A stretch of 64,000 nucleotides of DNA, taken from the NCBI GenBank assembly GCA_964020085.1, contig OZ026603.1, positions 10,646,926 to 10,710,925 on the forward strand, in the 5' to 3' direction. The position numbers and the translations under genes are program-made. Below the pieces are notes generated by a model. That model saw nothing but the letters and a program-made list of their open reading frames with translations, did no database searches and had not been told where the DNA came from. The DNA is from Micromussa lordhowensis. Taxonomy: Eukaryota; Cnidaria; Anthozoa; Scleractinia; Lobophylliidae. This document shows, piece after piece, positions 36,331 to 49,441 of this stretch (position 1 is the stretch's first letter; every line of letters begins with the position of its first letter).

Positions 36331-36747
36331 AGCATAAATTACAATAAATAAGACCTTTCCTATGAGCTTATTGTGTCGTTAGTGGGAGATTTATGTAATA
36401 TTTACAGTTGTTTTATTGTTGTCTACTTTTGTTATGGTCATAATTTTATTTGCGGGCCTTGTTATTGTTGTTTAGTTTTCGTTTTTTCTTGGTGCATGGT
36501 GGAGAAAGAAGAGTACCTGGGAATTTAGAAGTGCTTTGCGTGGCACCAAATGACGACAGCAAGGTAATCTCTGGGAAGTGTGTTATTCGCGATAATAAGC
36601 TACTTTAAGTACGTATTATATGACTTGCGTTTGTAGCTGATATAACGCGCGCTCTGATTGGCTAATACTACGGCATTATTCTCCCCATAAAGCACGCGGG
36701 CTGATTACGGGCCAGCAAAAGCTAAGCAAAAAGCCATATAATAAACA

Positions 36748-36841
36748 ACTTATTAACCTCGAACGGTCGGTCTTTGCGGGAAATACGGCAAGGTGTCCGT
36801 CTGAGATTTTCCCGTAAAAACCTCACTCTCGGTTAATAAGT
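36748..36841. mobile_element. short MITE-like element with ACTTATTAACC ends
   Basis: ACTTATTAACC at 36748 is inverted exactly at 36831-36841, and inner parts (TTTGCGGGAAA / TTTTCCCGTAAAAA) continue the stem imperfectly. The 90 bp to its left contains CGCGCTCTGATTGGCTAATA, a motif that recurs near 60116 in the opposite orientation. Confidence 0.6.
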
Positions 36842-37137
36842 AGTTAATATTGCATCGGAACAGTAACTAGCGCTTTTACAACATATAATATAAACTAAAA
36901 ATAACAGTCTCTCAAATAGCGGAAAACACGCTTTAGATTAGATTATACAAAGTTTAAGAAGTAACATGAAGGAGAATAGTTAACAGTACCATATAAAACT
37001 ATGAAAGTGTGCATTAATTACTGTAATGGTGAAGTAATCATAAAGAATCATGGTTTTTATATTATTTAGAAACTGTCTATGATACCTTAACGCGTGTAAT
37101 ACGTCTTTAATGAACCAACAAGCACTACTGTAGTTAT

Positions 37138-37143
37138 TTTATT
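37138..37143 (-). promoter_or_regulatory. AATAAA polyadenylation signal of Dmbx-like gene D
   Basis: Canonical AATAAA on the minus strand 102 bases after the stop codon of gene D. Confidence 0.5.
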
Positions 37144-37245
37144 CTTTATAGCTTCCTTTTATAAATTTATAGCGTACCACACATCTGCTATGTATAAATA
37201 AATTAATGCGTGTTAAATCGCACAGCAAAGACTCTTGCGTAAAAG

Positions 37246-40200
37246 TCAATGAATAATTCCCACGTTTGGATACAGTTGTTGCACGGACAGCGGACACTGG
37301 TGGTAATTAACACTGTCGTAATAAACCCAGTCGGGCACATAAGGGCTGCCATACCCTGACGCTAATCTTGGGTCAAGCTGTAAAGATCTCTGCGAGTAAG
37401 GCGATGAGATGTAAGCAGAGCTCAATGGTGTAGGGCGTGCGGGTGTAACGGTATTACGGTCTTCCAGATCTCTGTCTACCTTCTGTCTCTTGTTTGACGG
37501 GTGAGATTGATGCTGGTGCCCAACAAGTGTCCCTTCCTCCTCCTGAAGATCAGTCTCTTCCTTGGTCTCATTCGTTTTCGTTTCCGGCCTGTCCTCCGAT
37601 TCCTGATCTTCGCTTTCTTTGGATCCTTTCAGTTTGCGGTACTTGGCGCGGCGATTTTTGAACCACACCTAAATTAACGGCAAATGTAAGTTGTAATTCG
37701 CATATCGAAGACGATTTTGGTCGAGTAGAGAATGTGACTATTCTACATTATTTCCCGGCAACTGCCTAATTAAGTATGCACATCTAATTTCAACACAATA
37801 GTTGTACAGGTACATGTTGTTAAGTGATGCAAACAAAGAAAATTGTACCACCAATTCAAAGTAGGGACAGTTTTAGAGCATTGTGCGACAAGTTGTGAGG
37901 AGAATCACAATAGAATTCCATCCCATGAGAGAGTCATCCCATAAATAGATTAGCTGTTTACCCAGAGTGCATATTCTTGTGAGCTTTGTGATATAAGCTT
38001 GAGAATACCACAGGATACAAAGAGCAACAAAACAGACTTGAAACAGTTTTGTGAGTGCATGGAAGTGAAAATTTACAAATTTTAAAGTAACATGTACTGT
38101 AAGCATCGCTGCGAAACGCATTTCCATTCTAAATTGTTTTTTTTTTATCCGTAAGCCCTTACGCTGCAGCTCATTTCACTATATTTAATTAGTTCGACTC
38201 AGCTCTACATCGAGTTGTCAAGGTGTTTTTTCTACAAGTCGGGGAGGTAACTCACAAATGATGGACTGAAATTTTGATTATAATCCTTTTTAAAATGAAT
38301 TGTGTTGACTCCTTTTGTCAGGGGCTATTGCTTTTAAGCTTATGTTGAAGCAACTAACATCCATTATATGCTCCGTTTGTAGATTTCGCTTAATCCTTTA
38401 AATCCCTTTGTTATCGCTTAGTAGTTAATTAAAAGACTAAGGGAAATCGAAGTTATTTTTGGAGTAAAGCATGCAATTTATCTCCCACAAAAAGCCTAAA
38501 AATAGCACAGCCACATAATCTCATCGCGCAAGGAAGGATTTTGAGCCTTTGTCCAGTTATGCAAATGAGATTCATTTATGTGGATAACGCACAGAAACGG
38601 CCCCAAAACAAAAAGAAAGCTACGAGATTTCCGTGGCACTTATCGCTTAATTGAAAACCGTTCAGGGATTTGTGTTGTTTTTGAGCCACAGGATTTACTT
38701 TGCGCTTTCTCTGCAGCTACTTCCGTAGCATCGCGTTTGCGACTCTCATTCGTGCACTGCATGTTTATCACAGTTCACATTGAGTATTGCCATATTGTGT
38801 GATTAGCAAACAATTTACTTCATGAGTTTTACATCTTTGTTAAGAAGGTTCCGTCCATTCAAAAAGTAATCACTGTTCAGTGAAAGCGAACTAAGGTACT
38901 AACTACCCAACTGGTAATTTTGTTTCTGTTGTCGCTCGTGGCGAACTGGTTTTTGTTTCTTTCTCAGCAATAGGTGACATGGAAATTTTTTATAGTCTCC
39001 GCCTCACTTTTACTATACACAATACAGCACTCGCGGTAATAACTGGTCAGATCTGCATCTTGATTGTACATTTTTGTTTGTCAGATTAATTTCATCTCAA
39101 ATTAAGAATACTGGCTGAAAATTATCTGCTGGAAAACTGGTTGCTATAAATGCTTCTGTCCAATGGCAATTCATAAGCAGCGCGCACAATAATAACATTA
39201 AAACCTCAGAAGCTGTGTGATGCTAACTTTGAAGTAACTGCGCTGTAACTCTTGGTGATAAGTTTAACCAGCTTCAAACTAAACTCTTAAAGGATAACCT
39301 AAAACTTTACAGCTTTTATGTTCCTTAATATTGCTAACTTAGTGCCATTCACACTGGGGAATTCTTTTGGCGTAAAATCAATGAAACTTCTGAAACGGAC
39401 CTGGATTCTTGATTCAGGCAGACTGGTGTAGGCTGCTAACTGCTCCCGTAGCATCAGATCTGGATAATGAGTTCTAGCAAACGTCCTCTCGAGGGTCTCT
39501 AGCTGGAACTGGTTAAAGGTGGTCCTTGTACGTCGAATCTTTCTTCCCTCCATGCAGCTGACCTTTAATATGATATCTGCAATGAAGAGTTTGTTATCAC
39601 GTGAGAAACAATGGCACAAACCTTCAACTTTTAATTTCTCTTAACATTACGACAACATCGGTCAAAAAACGACAAGAAGAACGAAAGTCGTCAGCTGGGC
39701 GGATAATGCCTTAACAAATATATCGCAAATTCTCGGAAGCACATAGCAATCTGCAGAAAGAACAACCGATAGTTTGAGCATATCACCCAGTAAGTAACAT
39801 TGTAACTTTGTGATCATCATCCAAGAAGCTTCGGGCTCATCCAGAATTGATTTCCAGTGTTAATCAGTGGATGTCAATGTAAAACATTGCACGGACTGAA
39901 ACTACTTTAAAGTTTTCCTAATCTATAAATGGACAGCCCAGCTACTCGACTCTGTGTCGAACTACCTTCTTTTACTAATAACTTCCTGTTAGACTTCTCG
40001 CTAGAGATAAACGAAAGAAAATTAAAAATGGGGCGAAAGGTTCTTTCTCATTGTTGTTCCTTAACACAGACACCTTGCAATGTAACGTTTCCTATTTTTG
40101 GTCTGTCTGGTACAGGTACAGCTGTTAGATAAATACTTGACACTTAATTAATACACCTTGGCTAGACACTTGTGAATACGTACAGCCAAATTTAAACGGC

Positions 40201-43139
40201 ATCTTAATCTGGTTTCTTAGACTTTCTTAGACTTTCTTAGATGCGAATCTGACATTCCAATTCGCTTGGGAGAATCGGATTATGGCAACAGTGGTTTCCT
40301 GAGAAGAGGGGGCTATTGATTCCTTGTTAAAAAGTTAAATGGTAAGATGAAAACTGATCAAGTCAGTAGGCCATCTGTAGGTTTGCAATCTATTCTTTGG
40401 GACGTCTATTCATATATTTCTTAAAGAACCTAACGAGATTATGCACCTATTTACCATCTAAAATAAACCACATCTTTTGAGTCTAAGAAGACATTGGCTA
40501 TGATTACAATTTTATGTCCACCACATGCACAGGTGCTACCTTTGTAATAACTTTGTATAACTAAACCTGGTTAATCACATGGACGTTATACACTTTAGCA
40601 TTGTTTTTGTGAAATGAATTTAACGCACTTGTTTATACAGATTTTTGATTTGGAATTCACGGTGGTGGAAGTCGGAACTGCTTGTGATGTGACAGCTCAG
40701 TATTCAAAGCACCCTCCCTTTTGTTACTGTTTAGTTGCAATTTCCGGCGTCCTTTGCAGCGTGTAGCATAACCAGACAATCAACGACTAATCGGTGATTA
40801 TAAATATGAAAAGGTTCTGATTACGGAGATTTATGTTTTCCGGACCGTCCGTTAACATCAAGGTAAGTGTACGCGGTGTTTCGATCAAAATGAGCTCAAC
40901 GCCAGTGTTTATTGTTCAGAAACGAATAATGTTTGGAAAGCTAATTCTTGCCCAATAAATAAGAGCAACTTACTTAAATATTGTTCGTAAACGCCTCTAT
41001 GGTTGGTCTATCCTTTCCTCCTTGTCAAACACGATGCACTTCATTAAACCCGAATGCGAGCTCTCCACCAGGAAACTAAATAAACACGTCTCGCTCTGAG
41101 ACTGGCGAAGAATAAGCTATTAGAGTTATCAATGTATCTCTTCACAGCTGAGACACAAACCCAATGCAATTAAGAGCTTTCTCTGTACGCTATTTGAGAA
41201 CGCCGCGGGGCTGTCAGACAACGTACGCGATCGAAACAGAAAAAATACCCGTGTACACACAAATCGAACTGCTAATTTAAGTTCTCTCATCAAGTTAGAG
41301 CGCTTGTGTAAACTCCGCCACCTGGAGCTGTCCAGAACTGTAATTAATTGTTCCTTGCAACCCGACAAAGTGTGCTAATAAATCTGATTAAGTGTTCTTG
41401 TGTTGACTTACGGTGTACCGATCGAGTGTAAACAGGGCTTTATGAGTTTGTCAGAACTGACATTTCCAATTAGGCACAGTAACCAGCGAACAAAGGCAAA
41501 CCCCAGATCGTGATTAATGGGACTTTCGATGGATCAGTGCTAAAGAAATTGCGATATTAGGATTGCATATCGTAAACAGGGGCAACGCCCTTGGAATTTG
41601 TGGCCTCGATGTAGTCACACTCATTCGTGAAAAGAAATTCCGCACTTAAACAACTGACACCACTTACTAATAAAAACACGTTTGGTTGAAGTGTGTTGTT
41701 TGAGTACAAGGACATTAACAGTTGCAATGTTTCACATCGCTGTACCAGAGTTGAGACGAGTATCGTTAAGTTTCTATGAACGTTGAGGGCTGCATTCTTA
41801 GATTACCGAAGTCACATGATCAGAGCACACACGCTCCTTCGTCAGTGAATTAGTATTAAATTTGGTTGAACGGCAGACTTCATCACATACAATACCAGCA
41901 CCCACAAGGAGAATGAATCAGCTCAGTCTCATTTCATGGCGTTCAACCACAGCATTACTCAGAGGTATATGCGGTTGACTAGTTGCGGTAATGCTTAGTA
42001 GATTAAGTCTTGTTTCAGGATACCGCTTAAACAATGCGCATTTCCGTACAAATGGCTATCGGCTATTATGAAGTAGTCAATAGTCACGAACTCAGTTTGC
42101 TTCCATTTTACGTAGTGAATAAATAACCAGTTCCGCGCTTCGCTGGATGGCACTCAATTGAACAAAGGAAAGTTTCCTGAGGCGCATGTTTGCTTTGTAG
42201 TGAGGTTTTAAAATCCCCTGTATATAAAAGATTGAGGAAATTAAAATGGAAACGAAAATCCGAACTGTGAACGGGGACAATGACAGGCGTGCTTTTTCAC
42301 ACGAGACTCAGGATTACCAACTTGCCACAAGCAAACCGACCATTTTTCGTTGATGATTTCAATCGTCTAGAATAAACCCCATCAATTTCTCTAACGCATG
42401 AATTACTTCATTTCTTTAGAAACATAAACATTTGCTCAGTTTCATTGATCGTACTACTGGGAAAAAATTCAGTTTGATTAGAAGTCTAAGAATTTTGGTT
42501 TAACCACATGTATGAGCTTTCCGATGACCCTTCCAACTCTCGCAAAAAGCTCAGTCAGTCTATGTCCATGAATTGTTGGCACTGCCTAAAACTTCCGTTC
42601 TGGAGGAGACTACTGGCCTAGCCAAATACAATCCAACATTATTGGCTCCTTAAATTCAGTTCCGCCTCTGATTATGTGGTTTTGAAACGAAAAGACTTCA
42701 AACAAGGAGTTAACGGAACGATTCGAGAATTTCTGGGACGAATTTTCCCGGCTGGGATTCCAAATCGTCTTCCAGCGAGATCTTTCTTTCCACGAATGAA
42801 GGATAAGAATATTTAGTGTTAGTTTCCGGCAATTGAATGCATAATACTTCGTTTTCTAAAGGAACGCTTGAATAAAAACCGTTCATGACCACCTAAGCCT
42901 TCTGTCCTTTACAACTACTTCTATGTTTATTTCTGCTTCTTCTACAACTCTATTGAAGAGAATACGTTGGCGCCAGGACAGTAAAGTTCTCTGTCAAGTG
43001 GCAAATTATACAAAGTTGACTAACCTGCCATTCGCTCAGCCAGAGCTAACGCTTCGGAAGTCGGTGCTATTTTCAAAATACTGCCCGCACCTCGTGTGTC
43101 TTTCAAAATGTTTTCAATAGAGAAAGGATGGCGCTCCAT
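37246..43139 (-). CDS. Dmbx-like homeobox transcription factor D (three exons)
   Basis: Exons are 43025-43139, 39401-39576 and 37246-37668 (115+176+423 nt, 237 residues plus stop). Donors GTTAGT and GTCCGT, acceptors TTGCAG and ATTTAG. Start ATG 43139-43137 is preferred because eh1 (FSIENIL, residues 6-12) then sits as in B and C. The frame stays open upstream to 43205, but a TACTTACAG acceptor-like site there suggests an untranslated upstream exon. Residues 30-42 give ALALAERMA then D-IIL over the phase-1 intron, the Dmbx motif. The homeodomain (about 51-110) has [23 protein letters not shown] and, in exon 3, [11 protein letters not shown] with K50. The tail is Glu/Asp/Lys-rich at first, then Tyr/Pro/Ser-rich, with no OAR. 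It is diverged from B and C, so an older duplicate. Introns are 3.4 and 1.7 kb. Confidence 0.87.
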
Positions 43140-46100
43140 GTCTCGCTCTTGCTGTTCAGTTGGCTGTAAGTACAATGAGGTAAACAATTCAGTTACTTTG
43201 ACCATATGGTTACGCGATATGTTTTATCCGAAAAGAATGTTGTTTTACGAATGTGATGAAAAGTTTGATAATCCTCTTAAGATGAATGTATTGCATTTGT
43301 TCTAGCAGGGTTAAATTTTGGAGAAGTGACAATTTCTTTGCCACTTAAACAGTACAGGACAACGTCCTAATTTCAAGCAAGGCCAGAATCACATCAACAG
43401 AACCTTGGTCCGACATTGATAATTAACATGTTCCTTTTCTGAAGTTTACCACCAACTCGCAACTCACAGTGTTATCGAATATACGCCAGCAACGGCGCAC
43501 AAAGCGAATACTCCTTGACGTATATGTTTGCAAATATTATTTGAGGCCATTGGGAAGGTTCGACTTGATTCACGCAAGTTGTGTAGTGGACTAATTTCTC
43601 AAGTAATAACAAGCGCCGACCACTTCTCGAGTATTCAGCAAAGTCCCACAATAACCTTGACGATAGATTTTCGTTTGTAAGTGGGCCCTTCAAGAAGTTT
43701 AATTTAAAAAGGCACTTGGAAATTAAATCAAAGCAAACACTTTTGTAGAGGCTCGTAAGTTGAGTACACGATAAAGTAAAATAAAGTTCACCGTAATTAT
43801 CTCGTAATTAAGTTGAATAGCTACCTGAAGATGTCAATAGCACGTACCGTGTTCTACGTTTCAGTGCTCCTTTTCAGTGTATTGGTAAACTGGTAGACTA
43901 TTGCGTGGTTCTCATCACCTCTGATTTTAAACTAACTGACTGGGAGTGGCCTAATGATAACATAATAAGCTTGCTGTCAGGAAACTGTCGTGGTAAATGA
44001 TGTCGGCAAGTTCATGAACACAACGTCGCAGACTTGTCTTTTATTTTATTCCTGTGATTACAATTCACCGAAAAGCGCGTGCGGAAAGTAATGTTGCGAC
44101 TCCGTCATTGTCTGCAACGCTTCGTGGCTTAATCAAAGCGAATTATTTATTTTAACTTTAATTCACAAAGTGGCGGACGATGGATGCCAATGCGAAGATT
44201 TAATTTAGTGCTGGCTAAACGCCTGAAGGAGCACCGAGTTATGTTAATTCCTAGTTCAATAAGAAGCACGATTTCAGTCAAAAGAAGCGGGAAAAAAAAC
44301 AAATAACGAATTCAAACAAGGTACGGGATTGAAATATTCTCACACGAGGCACAGTGTTCTGTCGGTTAAGGTTTGTAACTTTCGTGGCGCACCTGCTTGT
44401 AATCATTTGTAATAGCAAAAAGTGTTGTTTAAGAGTTTTAGGAAAATGATTGCTTTAGACTGCGGAAACATAAATCGTTTTATCTGAACAATGGATTCCT
44501 TTCAGGGCTCTTTGCCGATCAATGTGATACTCGCCCACATCCTGCAAGTGTAAATACCTGGTTAGCACATCTTATTGTGTCAGCAGAGGATTTCATATTT
44601 CGGCCGGAGGATTACTTTAATTCTCTTATTAACCCGGGTCACGCATCAAGACTGACGTCATCAAACTTTGGGCTTTTGGAAACAAACAAATAATCTAATT
44701 ATGGTTAAATTACCACTTGTCTTCGAGTAGTTAGAGGTTCAAATGGGATTTCACTTTCTGAGCGTGGAATAGCTAAGTTTTCAAACCGTGCGTTATAAAG
44801 CGAACGGCTGTAATAGCATTGGAGAAGTAATAGCTTAATAGCGAATTACCCTTTAAATGTTTCTCGAGCCAATCGGAAATACTTGATTTTTCCTACCTGC
44901 CCCCTGCTTGGTATTAAGAACATCGCATTATCTCCTGATCACGTATTCCTTGTCATAGTGTCTTACTGATTTATTAGACTCCTCAGTCCCTGGTATCTGT
45001 GGCAACCAAGGCGTTAGTCGTTTGCGGTTACGCTTGCGGATTCATAACAAGAGCTTATAGCCCAATGGAAATCCGTTTAATTGGTTCATTATGATCAGAT
45101 TAGATCAAAAGGGAGCAATAGATTTTCAATAAAAGAATTCATTAGCACAACTTTGACTCGGTAAAGTGGATCTAGCACGTCATTCACAAAAGAAGAGACG
45201 CTAGGATCGTGTCGGCAAAAGAAATCCGCTCTTTCGGAATCGCGTGAGCTTGTTGAAGGAAGTAATTCCCGACGAACCGAACAAAGAATACAATATAACA
45301 CCTTTTAAATTAATTATTTGCCGACACTCAAAGAAGAAAACTTATTAACTAGATGCTGCTGGCAGATTGATCAAAAAACTCTACTTAGTACCTTCTTGAA
45401 GACCTGCACGAACATTGAGTCATGTCCAAAAGTTACCATTATTATATTCTAAGGATATTATTTTTTACGATATATTTGTGAAGAAAGCGATCCGTTGCGT
45501 GCTCAATCGCAAGTGGATGATCAGGTGTTCGCGCGGTGTAAAAACGTGTAAGAGTTGTTATTCAGTCAACCACCAGTCCGCTCTTTTTCAACTCCTCCAA
45601 TTCCCAAGGTCATGGTGTCCTGACTGGTGTCTATCTCCGTTTATTCTCGGCATAGTGTTGATGCAATGATAAGTTCGTTCTCACAATTACTATACTGTAT
45701 CCGCCACCTTTCAAAGTAGTTCATAGAGACATTAATTTTAGTTTAGTTACCTCAAAGATTGTTTTTCACCTCGTCATTATTGAGACTAACTACTAGTCAA
45801 AACGACGTTAGTATAAACTTTCGGCGCGAATGTTAAGGTAACCTTTCGTTTTTAAAGAATTTTAAACAGTTTCTTTAAGTATCATGTCCATCTTGTAGTG
45901 ACGCTTGCTCAAAAACTAATTGATCTCTTCTATATAGTAAACTGTAGGTAATTGGCGAAAAATTCTCTGCTTGTATTCGTTCGAGTTCAGTTTTCGTTAT
46001 CACAAAGGAACAGAACGAATCAATGCAATTTAGACGGTCGTTTCAATGATTTTCAAAAGAAAAAGTGAAGTACGTTTCTGTCTGTATGCAAAATAATTCA

Positions 46101-48149
46101 ATTTCTATTACCTAATGAAAGATGACCTTCTTTTAAAACCGCTGAAGTATGGATTACCGGATCATGAAAGAGTTATGTCAAATCAACAATTGAAAAGCAA
46201 TATATTTTGAGAAACACGTACGCTTACCTATAAGGAAATGGTCGCAGGTGTTGGGAAGCACCGAATGTGTGACGTCGTTTCCTTCGTTGGCGGTTTGCTC
46301 GTTAACTTTGCCGAAACGAGTAACAAACAAAGGGCTTTAACACTGAAAAAGGTCACCGTTTTCATTACCCTTCTCATCGGTCTCTGAGATTCCTATCATA
46401 CTTTTGTCACCGTTTTAAACAGTAGATTTATCAGAAATGTCCAATACTTTTATTTCAGACAGACATTCAGTACTGAGACAAACTGAGTTTCAACAAGTTT
46501 TTCCAAGACGTAGGTTCCTCAATTGGTGGCGATTTAAAATTCAAAATTCGTTTTGCAAAGTTAAGTTTGATACTATTGCCGTGCGGTGCTGACTAAATTT
46601 ATTCTTTTCATCACACATCTATGTTTCTTTGCTCAATTGTTTCTTCATTAGCAGACACTAAAGACCATTTACTGACGCAGCCGCCATTTGTAACGTTTCG
46701 TCAACCATTTATGTAACGTTTGGCGTCTTTCAAAGTTGAAAAGGACAAACCATAGTTGAGCCACGCAGGCAAAATGCTTTAAACACCATTGTACTCAAAG
46801 CTTAATCAAAGCCAGGGCTAAACGTATAAATAAGCAAAAGGAGATTAAAGTTATATTATTTCTTCACGCCCAAAGGAAAAACAGTTGAACAGCGGGAAGA
46901 AATTTGGCGGTAATCAGCTATATTTACAACTAGAAGTGTAAGAAAACAACTGTGCAAGGTACAGCGTAAAAAGAACAATGGATAAACCTCGTCTTCTTCT
47001 TCTATTTCATTACTCGATTATTAGATCGTCTAAAGATTAGCCCCCTAGAGAAAAAGACGTGTTTACTGTACTGTCTAACCCCTCGATTCAAATATCCCAC
47101 ACGGTGATTGAGAATTAACGGCCCAATTAGATAGGCACTTGTCAAGAGGCACAATGCGAACTTAAAGGCTTCCGGAAGTGATACTAGTTTAAAAGATTAA
47201 GAGGCAATAATAAAGAAATTTAATGAAAGTTTCGTGTACGCAGACCGAGACTAAAGGAATAAAAACTTTGTGTATATTTTGTTTCATACTTTCAACGGCG
47301 TACCACTTGACATGAAATAGCATGCATGCATGAGTTTGCTTGTCAGAAATGCTACGCCCATCATCTAAGAAGTAAATCTGGCTTAATCGGTCTTGCCACA
47401 GTTTTGAAAATATAAAATGACGGACCTATTAAGAAAAGTTGGATATCCGAAGTCATATAAATATACACCGCTATTTACCGACAGTGATCTGAAAGTGGAT
47501 AAATGTTTAAAAATAAACTGCGACAGTGCCTAAACATCACTTATACTCTCGACTGCTAATGTAACGCTTTAATTACGAATAAAACGCTTAACAAACATGG
47601 AATTTAGACAGGTTTTCACGACCTTGGCCATTCTGCAGAAACTGTCACAATCTAAGCCACATAAGATTAAAAATACAATACCTAGAAAATTTGATCGGGG
47701 ACAGACAGATTGGGAGGTCCTTTGATGCTGCTCTGTGTGCCAGTTTGCATGACGGGCAGTGAGTTAGTGAGACGTAAAACGGCTGAACGGTATTGATGTC
47801 TGACCTACCTTAAGTTTGGAAACTTCCAACCTGAAAAGTTTCAGACGAGGTGCGTCCTTTCAAGTCTTATCTCTTTGCTCATTACACCGAGCAATAAGGA
47901 GTGACTTGGTGAAATGTACGCGCAGACGAAATAAACAGAAATTACATTAACAAAGGCTGAGAGTTCGAGACTAGTGCCCAATCTTTCTTCCAGCCTGTTT
48001 ATACAAGGGAAGAAAACTTACGATTTTTATCGATCGAGGTACCTTGATTACAAAACTGGTCTTACCTTTTACGTTTCACTTGAAAGCATCTGAAACTCTT
48101 GATCAGATTGTTAAAACTCTGCAAAATTTCTGTCTTACTCACGCTAATG

Positions 48150-48370
48150 GCAATTGCACAAAAAGAAAACGGGGTCACCGAGCGCGATTTTGAGATAGAG
48201 GCACTAAAAAAGCTCACGTCAAGGTTGTTCTTAACAGGTTGTAGTGTTGCTATGGTAACCTATTATATAGAAAGGATGACCATAACATCTTTACAAATGA
48301 TTTGGGAATTTGCCGTGTACAATGATCATCTAACAAAGAGTGGTAGTACTGATCCATCAAAGTACAAGTA
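48150..48370 (+). repeat. dispersed repeat related to 34190-34420
   Basis: Shares GTTGCTATGGTAACCTATT with the minus strand at 34331-34349. A 90-codon ORF covers it but has no recognised domain and is probably repeat sequence. Confidence 0.4.
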
Positions 48371-49232
48371 GTAGAACGAATGAATTATTTCGAATACCTA
48401 TATCTCTACTGAATAAACGAAGCACTCTGTTCTTGTTCTTATTTTACTTTGCCATATATAAATATATTTACAACACATCAATGTATGTTAGGCAAGGGAC
48501 CCTAAGGAAGCCAATAAGGCTTACGTAAAGGACTACCTTTAATGTTGTCATCATAATTTAGGATAAAAAGTCCTTAAGCAAAGCTTAATGCGCGAATGCA
48601 CAAAAGTAAAGCGGACACAAGCACACTAAGAGAAGTAAAATATACTTATACCAAGAAAGATGACTTGATTTTAGAGGGGAACACAGCAATACCATTTCAG
48701 TGCTTAGAGAGTTTAATAATTTGGGGCCATGAAAACGGAGTGTCAATTTCTTTACATTTGTCCTACAGGAGGGCAAAAAGAAAGAATTCTTAGTTCTAGT
48801 ATTGTATTTATAATACGTGAGGTATAAACAGTCATTGAAACGTTCAGGAAGAAGTCGATTTTTGTAAAGGTGCATAACTTTACCTATTTGAAATTTGATA
48901 GTGTTTTCAAATTTTAGGATTTTTAACCTCACAAATAGGATTGGTATGGTGTAGTAAAGGTACTTCTCGAAATAATCCTAATGAGTCGTTTCTGAAGTGT
49001 AATTAAACGTTTGAGATTTGATTGATAAGTCGTACCCCAGATGCTCGTACAGTAGTGCAAATAGGGATTAACTAAACTATAATAACAACTAGAGTCACAC
49101 TAAAGTGTTGCGCCTATGCTAAAAGAACAGCCTCGCGGGATCAATAGTTTTAAATTTCCAGTTTTCAACGACGCCTTGGTCATTTTTTGTAAATCATCCT
49201 AAATTTTCACTCATACTTCTTATAATTTGTTG

Positions 49233-49330
49233 ATATGGTTACTTGCACTACTTACGCTACTAATTAAGTTACTTACACTACTCTTAATACAATACGATTA
49301 CTTACAATACTTACAATTCTCATACTAAAA
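49233..49330. repeat. TTAC-rich degenerate minisatellite
   Basis: Reiterated GTTACTTACACTAC / ATTACTTACAATAC variants with no fixed period, in AT-rich DNA. Non-coding. Confidence 0.55.
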
Positions 49331-49380
49331 GTTACACAACAGTCCCGTAGCCAGACTTCAGAACAAGACGAGGCAAGTTT

Positions 49381-49441
49381 CGAGCGCCGAAGGCGCGAGC
49401 CCCTTTAGGGGTCTGGGGCATGTTCCCTCCCCCCCCCCCCC
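49381..49441. repeat. GC-rich repeat fragment with C homopolymer
   Basis: Palindromic CGAGCGCCGAAGGCGCGAG, then CCCCTTTAGGGGTCTGGGGC and a run of about 15 C. It contrasts with the AT-rich surroundings and looks like a piece of an interspersed element of a kind common in cnidarian assemblies (recollection). Confidence 0.5.

Noticed and set aside
48585..48932. 115-codon ORF on the minus strand
   Set aside because: No family resemblance and no conserved partner exon nearby.
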